A stretch of 64,000 nucleotides of DNA, taken from contig CM034244.1 of the NCBI GenBank assembly GCA_019916065.1, forward strand, positions 25,288,471 through 25,352,470, in the 5' to 3' direction. Source of the DNA: Vitellaria paradoxa (taxonomy: Eukaryota; Streptophyta; Magnoliopsida; Ericales; Sapotaceae). The notes beneath the pieces were generated by a model, which saw only the letters and a program-made list of their open reading frames with translations, was not told where the DNA came from and searched no databases. This document shows, in pieces, positions 40,301-49,300 of the stretch. A program made the position numbers and the translations under genes. The first letter of the stretch is position 1. Each line of letters opens with the position of its first letter.

Positions 40301-43300
40301 AGATACACAGGCCTCTTTATTAGCAACAATTGCAAAAATTTTTGGAAAAAACATCTAAAAGACATCCAATACCTAACCAATTTTGTTTCCAAAATAAAAT
40401 TTTGTTACCTTCCCGAGCTGCCATGAAATACCTCTGCTAAAAGTCTGCCAAAACCTTCTTATTCCTTTCCATAAACCAGTACCATAAGAACTGGACACAA
40501 GAGTAGTGGACCACCATCCAAATTTTTCACCATATTTGACTGCAATCAACTTTTTCCAGAGTTTGTTATCCTCCTGTGCATATCTCCAAAGCCATTTTCC
40601 TTACAAAGCTTCATTATTCAGCTTCAATTGTCGAAAACCCACTCCACCAGCCTCTAAAGGTTTACAAACAGCCTTCCAATTCACGAGACTATGAGGGCGT
40701 TTGGCAGTTCAAAAAAAAGAAAAAAAGCTCAACTTTTGGTAGTTTTTTGTGTGTTTTTTTTTGGGGGGGGCATTTTTTGTGTGTTTGGTTGTACAAAGTG
40801 TATTTTTTAGCTTTTTTTTATAACTTTTGGGTGTTTGGTAAATTTTTTACTATAGCAAATCAAAAAAATGGTAATCATTCATGAAGTATGTATTAAAATG
40901 TCTCATCTTTCAAGCGTAAGAAGTCTCAAAATAAAATTCTATCATCTTTCAAGTGTAAAAAGTGGGAAAATTTATGATTTTACCAAACGCACCAAAAGTT
41001 GCAAAATGCAACTTTTGGTATTTTTTTGCTAGCTTTTGAGTTGCCAAACGGGCTCTATATTTGTAGACCTCCTCACTTTTTCCCCAAAGAAAATCTCTTT
41101 GCATCCTCTCCAACTCCTTGATTATTGAAATTGGGGCTGTGAATAGAGAGAGAAAGTAAGCTGGTAGGCTAGCTAGAACACTCTTAATTAATGTAATCCT
41201 AGCCCCAGTAGATAGATATTTGAGCTTCCATCTAGCCAATTTGCTCCTATATTTCTCCATAACAGGATCCCAAATATTTTTAGATTTGTAAGGTGCTCCC
41301 AATGGCAAACCAAGATAAGTAGTGGGAAAAGAGCCAATCTTACAACCCAAAATATTTGCCAATTCCCCCAAACCATCCAAAATACCGACTGCCATAATCT
41401 CAGATTTTTGAAAATTTATTTTTAAACCAATGACCGCCTCAAACCCCAATAATGTGCCGCGTAAATGACCCAATTGCATCAAGTCTGCCCCACAAAATAT
41501 GATTGAGTCATTAGCAAACAACAGATGAGATATGCTGACAGATGATCCAACAGTGCCGACTGCAAATCCTTCAATAAAACCTGCTGCTTCCATTTGCTGC
41601 AACATCCTACTAAGCACTTCCATGACTAAAATGAAAAGGAAAGGAGAGAGAGGATCTCCTTGCCTCAGTCCCTTGGAAGAAGCAAAAAAACCTTGGAGAA
41701 CCATTGATCAATATTGAGAATCTAGCAGTTGATATGCACCATTTGATCCATTGACACCATTTGCTACCAAATCCCATTCTGCCTAACAAGTAAATCAAGA
41801 ATTTCTAGTTGACATAGTCAAAAGCTTTCTCGATATCCAATTTACAAACAATACCTGGTTCCTTTTTCTTAGTCTTCGAATCCAGAATCTCATTTGCTAC
41901 TAAAATAGCATGCAAAATCTGTCTTCCACCCACAAAAGCATTTTGAGAAGATGAAATCAGAGAGTCCAAGACTGTTTTTAATCTGCTAGCAAGTACCTTA
42001 GAAAGAATTTTATAAACAGCCCCAACCAAACTAATAGGCCTAAAGTCTTTAACATCCACTACACTGGGCTTCTTAGGGATGAGAGCAATGAATGTAGAAT
42101 TCATGCTCCTAACAAATCTGCTCCTTTGGTGGAACTCAGCAAAGAACGGCAGCAGATCTTCTTTAAAAACACTCCAGCAGCTCTGAAAAAAGGCAATCCA
42201 TCCATCTGGCCCAGGTGCTTTTTCACCATTAAGATCTTTGAGGGCCTGGAAGATTTCTTTCTCAGTAAAATGCTTTTCCAGATCCTCAGCATCAGTGGAA
42301 CTGAGCTGAGAAAATTCCAAGTCATCAACCTTTGGCTCCAAATAGCCTCTTCTTTAAATAGCTACTGGTAATAGCGCAGAATGCCTTGCCTAATCTCTCT
42401 CTGAGCTTCGATGATTGAGCCATTAAACCTTAATCGATCAATCTAATTCCTTCTCTTATTTGCTGAAGCCATTTTGTGGAAGAACTTAGTGTTTCTATCA
42501 CCCTCTTTGAGCCATTTAATTCCAGACTTTTGTCTCTAACTAATTTCCTCCATTCAAAGTATTTTCTTTAACTCCAAAATTTTACTCTCTGCTGCTTCTA
42601 TCCAAATTAGTGAGCTTTCCTTCATCATCCAATAAATCCAGATGTTGAATGTCCATTTCAAGTTGAAGTTTCTGATGATCAATTCTTCCAAAAACCTTAA
42701 CATTCCATTTCTTTATGGCAGCTTTAAGGCATGATAGTTTTTTCATCAACCTGTAAGTAGCTGTGCCACTGAATTTATAGCTTTGCCACCATGCAACTAT
42801 CATGCTTTTAAAACCTTCAACTTGCAGCCACATATTCTCAAACCTAAAAAGTTTTGGCCCTCCCTTTAATCCTGCCCCATCTAGCATAATTGAAAAATGA
42901 TATGAGATTAATCTAGACAAAAGTTTTTGAGAAACTTCAGGAAATAAGTCCTTCCAATCATTAGACACAAAATCTATCAATTCTTGATTTACTGGTGCTA
43001 TTGCTCCGAGTGTATTTACAGCCTCCCAAAGGCAAGTCAATACAACACAAATCATTTATAAATTCAGAAAACATTTTCATGTGCTTAGTTCTCCTCTTAC
43101 AGTTCCACTTATCTTCAATGCTCTTAGCCATATTGAAATCTCCTCCCATACACCAAGGAACATTCCATCGAAACACAGCAGCACCAGCTTCCTCCAAAAA
43201 ATCAGTTTTTAAATTATTATCAACTGGTCCATAAACACCAATAAAAGACCAAAAGATTTCTTCATCCAACTGCTTGAACAAACAAGATAAACAGTAGGAC

Positions 43301-46300
43301 CCAGCCTCTGAATCCAACAGTGACAATTTCTTATCATGCCACATAACCAAAATTCCACCTAAGGCTCCAACAGAATCAAAAGCGACCCATTTTACCCAAC
43401 TACCACTCCACAGAGATCTAACCATAGAATCATCAACAAAACATAACTTTGTTTCCTACAAACATACAACGTCTGGGTGCCATGCCTTAAGAGAAGATTT
43501 GATTAATATCCTTTTCCCCATCCCACTGCAACCTCTAACATTCCAACTTAAAATTTTTTGCTTCATTTAAAACACAATGGTAATAGTTTCCTACTCCTAT
43601 CTTCACCAAAAGTAGCCGACTGAGTATCCTGCTGAGTTCCATTATCATAAGAAATTGACCATTGCAGATTCTTTAATTCTCGAACACCTTTACTGTTTCT
43701 TTTTTGCTTTCTCCTTTCTCCACTTTGTTGATTCCTCCTTTTCTCTTTGATAGACTGAACCAAGTCCACAAGTTTGTCTTCTAAGTCCTCACTGAAGATC
43801 CCCAGCATTTTCTTAAAAGATTTCATTTTATTAATAACCCAGGTAGAAATTTTTTGCTGATCATGGCCGCAATCTCCCAGTAATAAGATATCAAAATTCC
43901 ATTCTCCCGGACTGCAGGAAGCAAGGGGAGTACAGTCTAGAGGCAAGGACATATTCTTTGAGTCTAGATCATCTTCATGCTGAAAGATTTCTTCCAAGAA
44001 AGAGTCATCTCCCAACCTATCGACATTATTGGTTGAATTGGTAGGGACTAAGGACAAAGATGTACTTTTATCAGTTTTAGGATTCATAACCAATTTGCTG
44101 GAACTATACTTCTTCCCAAAGAATTTTTCTCTGTCAGCAATAACTGTCAAAGAAATAGATTTACTGAAGATTTGACTTACCCAAATGGGTAGCCACTGTT
44201 TTATATTTATACTAATACAAGTTACATATACAATAAATACTATACAAGGAATCTAGACTAGGTACATACCCCCTAGAATATTAAATACACTAAGTACATG
44301 CACATATATTAAATACACTAAGTACATGCACATACATTAACAGCCATATTTTCCCACACTCCCCCTCAAGCTGGTGAATAGATATTCTCCATTCCCAGCT
44401 TGGATACAATTCTTCAAACACTGGACCACTTAACCCTTTGGTTAACACATCAGCGAGCTGATCATTTGTAGACACATAGGGTGTGCAGATCAATCCACTC
44501 TCCAATTTTTCCTTGATAAAATGTCTGTCAATTTCGATATGCTTTGTCCGATCATGTTGCACTGGATTGTGGGCTATGCTAATTGCAGACTTATTATCGC
44601 AATAAAGCCTCATCGGGCCCTCCAACTTGATCCTCATGTCTTCTAGAATGATCTTCAGCCAAAGTAACTCACATACTCCTTGAGCCATTGCTCGAAACTC
44701 AGCTTCTGCACTAGACCGTGCTACCACATTTTGCTTTTTACTTCTCCATGTCACAAGGTTCCCACCAAGAAACGTACAATATCCAGTGGTCGATCTTCTA
44801 TCAATCAATGACCCAGCATAATCAGCATCTGTATAGGCTTCAAGCATTAAGCCCCCACTCCTTCTAAAGAGAATTCCTCTTCCTGGTGTACTCTTAAGAT
44901 ATTGCAACACTCTGTGTGCTGCTCGAAGATGAACCTCTTTTGGAGTGTGCATGAATTGACTAATCACATTCACAGCATAAGCTATATCCGGTCGTGTGTG
45001 GGACAGATAAATGAGCTTTCCCACCAAGCGTTGATACATCCCTTTGTCCACCATAGCATCTTCCTCTGCTATTCCAAGCTTTAGATTCGGATCTATTGGA
45101 GTACTCACCGGTTTGCATGCTGTTTTACCTGTCTCCTTGAGTAGATCAGTTACATACTTCTGCTGAGAGAGAAAAATACCCTTATCTGAATGTGCCACTT
45201 CAATTCCAAGAAAATACTTTAGCTTCCCAAGTGTCTTAATCTCGAATTCTTTTGCCAAGCACTCACTCAAAAAATGTCTCTCCTCATCATCACTTCCTGT
45301 AACAATTATATCATCCACATAAACTAAGAGAACTGTGACTCCCCCTAAAGACGAGTGTTTGACGAACAGTGTATGATCTCCTTGACTTTGCTTATATCCT
45401 AACATCACCATAACCTTGGCAAACCTGCCGAACTATGCTCGAGGAGATTGTTTAAGCCCATATAATGCCTTCTTTAACCTACACACTGTATGATCAGTAA
45501 CTCCTTTTCCATAACCAGGTGGAATTTCCATATATATCTCTTCCTCTAGATCTCCATGCAAGAAAGCATTTTTTATATCAAACTGTTGTAAATCCCATCC
45601 AAAGTTAGCTGCCAAAGACAATAGGACTCTAACAGTATTCAGCTTTGCAACTGGGGCAAAAGTCTCTAGATAGTCCACTCCATACATCTGAGTATAACCT
45701 TTGGCTACCAACCTTGCCTTGTATCTCTCCACTGAACCATCAGCTCTATACTTCACTGTGTACACCCATTTACATCCCACTGGTTTCTTCCCTGCTGGTA
45801 ACTCCACAAGCTCCCATGTTTTGTTCTTTTCCAGTGCCTCCATTTCTACATTCATAGCTTGCTTCCATTTTTCATTAGACAAAACTTCGGATAGATTGGA
45901 AGGAATGACAATGGTTTCTAGGTTATTGAGGAAGGCTCTGTGTGACGGGGAAAATTGCTTAAAAGACAGGAAGTGTGCAAGGGGATATAAGGGTCTTTTA
46001 GTGCACTCTCTCATACCTTTTCTCAATGCAATGGGCAAGTTTGTATCACTACTACCCTTACGGGTCTCACTCTCTACTTCTGGTTCGGCTTCAATCTGTA
46101 ATATGGGTTCAGGAATCATTACCTCATCGGACTCTTGGACTTGCGTAGAGTTGGGGGCAACCATCTTCCTCCTTGCATACATCTTGCCTTTGCCATATCT
46201 AACATCCCTAGGAATAGACTCAGTTTCGGGTTGAGTAGACACGGAAGCTGTTGTTACAGGATTAGACACAAGTTCAGAGAAAACTATGACAGACTCAGAT

Positions 46301-49300
46301 AGTTCAGATTGAAACGGAGCATGATCACTAGTGGATGAAGAAGTAGGATGGTTTGAAACTGATGAAGAAGTAGGATGGTTTGAAACTGAAAGATCCAACA
46401 TTAAGTCAAAATCCAAACCCTCGTCTTCTCTCACTAACTTCTCCCCCTGAAGATAAGGGTTTGGAAAGTAAGATTCACGTTCATTGAAGGTAACATCCAT
46501 AGAAACAAAGAATTTTCGGGAAGGTGGATGATAACACTTGTAACCTTTCCGAGTTGACGAATATCCCACAAATACACACTTTATAGCTCTTGGATCCAGT
46601 TTCCCTCGGTTGTGACTGTGAACATGTACAAAGGACGTACACCCAAACACTCTAGGAACAAGATTATTTGTGGTGTGTAGGGTAGGGTAAAATGTTGACA
46701 ACACGTCCATTGGACTCTTAAATCCTAGGACTCTAGAGGGCAATCTGTTTATGAGATGTGTTGCTGTAAGAACAGCTTCCCCCCAAAAAGTTTTAGGAAC
46801 ATGGTTTTCAAATAACAACGCTCGGGTTTTTTCAAGGAGATCACCATTTTTCCTCTCTGCAACTCCATTTTGCTGCGGGGTATTCACACAAGATGACTCA
46901 TGTATTATCCCTTCCTTTTGAAAAAATGGACTGAGACTTTGATTAAAATAGTCCCTTGCATTATCAAACCTAACTCTTTTGATGGTCACTCCAAACTGAT
47001 TTTTAATCATGGAACAGAAATTTGGGAAAACAATACTGACATCAGATTTTTGTTTAAGAAGAAAAATCCAGCAGACTCGAGTGCAATCATCAATAAAGGA
47101 AACAAGATGGACCCCAAACATCACTATGAATTAAATAAAAAGGAATGGAACTTATTTTATTGTGCCCTGGAAATGGTATACGTTTGTGTTTGGCAAGTTC
47201 ACATTTTTCGCAATGAAAAGACTCAACATCAAAACTTTTAAACAAAGACGGAAACAAAAGTTTAATGACTCTAAATGATGGATGTCCAAGTCGGCGATGA
47301 TGGAGCCAAATTTTCTCTTTATAGGATGTCAAGGACTTGGAAACAAATGACACTGACTGTTTATCCTTGTTGATAGTTGGTTGACTTGTTTCAAGAAAGT
47401 AGAGGCCACCCCGTTCTCTAGCATGTCCAATCGTCTTCCCCGAATCCTTTTCCTGAAATATGCAATCAGTATGATGAAAAACCACATTACATTGTAAGTC
47501 ATGAGTAAGTTTTTGGATCGATATCAGATTGGTAGATAGCTTAGGGACATGAAGGACATTCTGCAAGGTTAACAATGGGTTAATTTGGACACTTCCAATT
47601 CCTGCCACAGTGGTCAAAGAACCATCTGCAGTGGCTATTTTTCTACTGCTTGGGCACGGGGAATAGGTGGTAAGACATTTGGTGAGTGGGTCATATGATC
47701 GGTAGCTCTTGAATCCATGATCCAAGAGGTGGAAAAGGCTGCATCCGAAACATTTAATCCAATGGAAAGCGGAAACTCACCTGAATATGCCAAAGAACAA
47801 GTAGCTGAGGGCTTATCAAGACTGTTGATGAGAGCTCTCACCCTTTCCAGTTCACCTTGGTTGAGACCAGCTGCTTCTGATTTGGGTGGCTCATCACTTT
47901 GGCCAGCTGCTACATTGGCTTGTCCACTTCTGGATTGTCCCCCTCTTTGTCCCCGTTCTCGGCTTGGTGGCTTCCCATGAAGCTTCCAACAATTCTCACG
48001 AGTGTGCCGCGGTTTCTTGCAATATGTGCACCATAAATTGTCTCGGTCTTGATTCCTAGAATCTCCTGTCTTCATGTCAAGGGCTAGTTTTCTTTCATTA
48101 CCAGCAGACTTCTTTGCAGTAGGTATATTCAGCTTGTTTCCATCACTTGCAACCATTGCTGAATTGATTGAAACTTGTGGCTCCAGCATCAGACTTCGCC
48201 TACTCTCCTCTCCTCGAACTATGGCTACCACTTCATTGAAGCATGGGACTTCCGATTTCCCAAGAATCTGAACACGCACCTGATCGAATTCCGGATTCAA
48301 CCCAACAAGAGAGTCATAGACTCTATCCTGTTCAATAAAGTTCTTCAAAACAGCAGCATCATCGGAACACTTCGTCTTTATTATTCTGTATTGGTCTAAC
48401 TCCTGCCACAAAGCACTCAATTGATTAGCGTACTCTGTGACCGTCTTATTCCCTTGCCTTGCTGCCGTTGTTTTAACCTTTACCTCATACACCTGAGCGG
48501 CATCTTTTGCCTTTGAGTACGTTTGTTGGATCGCGTCCCATATATCTTTGGCAGTGTTTAGAAACATGCACGTGTCACTGATTTCTGGGGTCATAGATCC
48601 CCATAGCCATGCCATAATCATCGAGTCTTCTTCATCCCACGCTTCAAAGTTCAGATCACTAGGCTTCGGACCCGTACCCATGAGATGGCTGATTTTCCCC
48701 TTGCCTTTCAAAATGGTCCGGACTAATTGGGACCACTTCAGATAATTCTTCCCATTTAATCTGTATGCAGCCTGGATATTTTGCAGATCTCCAATACCGT
48801 GCGAGATGGTTGTCTCATCTTGTTGACTGGTGGCTGGTTTTGTGACTGGTGAAACATCCGACATCATAGGTGTCGTGAGGAAGTAAAAAATTCAACAATG
48901 AAGGCTGAAGAAAAGTCAGCAATGAAGGTTGAAAACGGGGCGTTGAAGGTTGAAAAAAATACTCCCTTTTGATCTCAGAAAACAGAGTAAAAATAGAGCA
49001 CAAAAGAAGGCCAAAGGTTCCAGAAAATAACCTGGCTCTGATACCATGTCAAAGAAATAGATTTACTGAAGATTTGACTTACCCAAATGGGTAGCCACTG
49101 TTTTATATTTATACTAATACAAGTTACATATACAATAAATACTATACAAGGAATCTAGACTAGGTACATACCCCCTAGAATATTAAATACACTAAGTACA
49201 TGCACATATATTAAATACACTAAGTACATGCACATACATTAACAGCCATATTTTCCCACAATAACACCTGACTGAGAAGAACTATACGTCTTCTCACTGT

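Larger units (their letters stand above)
44145..49260 (-). mobile_element. Very young copia with identical LTRs
   Basis: 5116 bp between perfect target duplications ATAAC (44140-44144 and 49261-49265). LTRs 44145-44358 and 49047-49260 are both 214 bp and I find no difference between them. On the minus strand the primer-binding site TGGTATCAGAGCCAGG ends at 49046 and the polypurine tract CTTGAGGGGGAG lies at 44359-44370. It interrupts ORF1 of the L1. Coding order: gag, protease, integrase, RT, RNase H. Confidence 0.95.
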
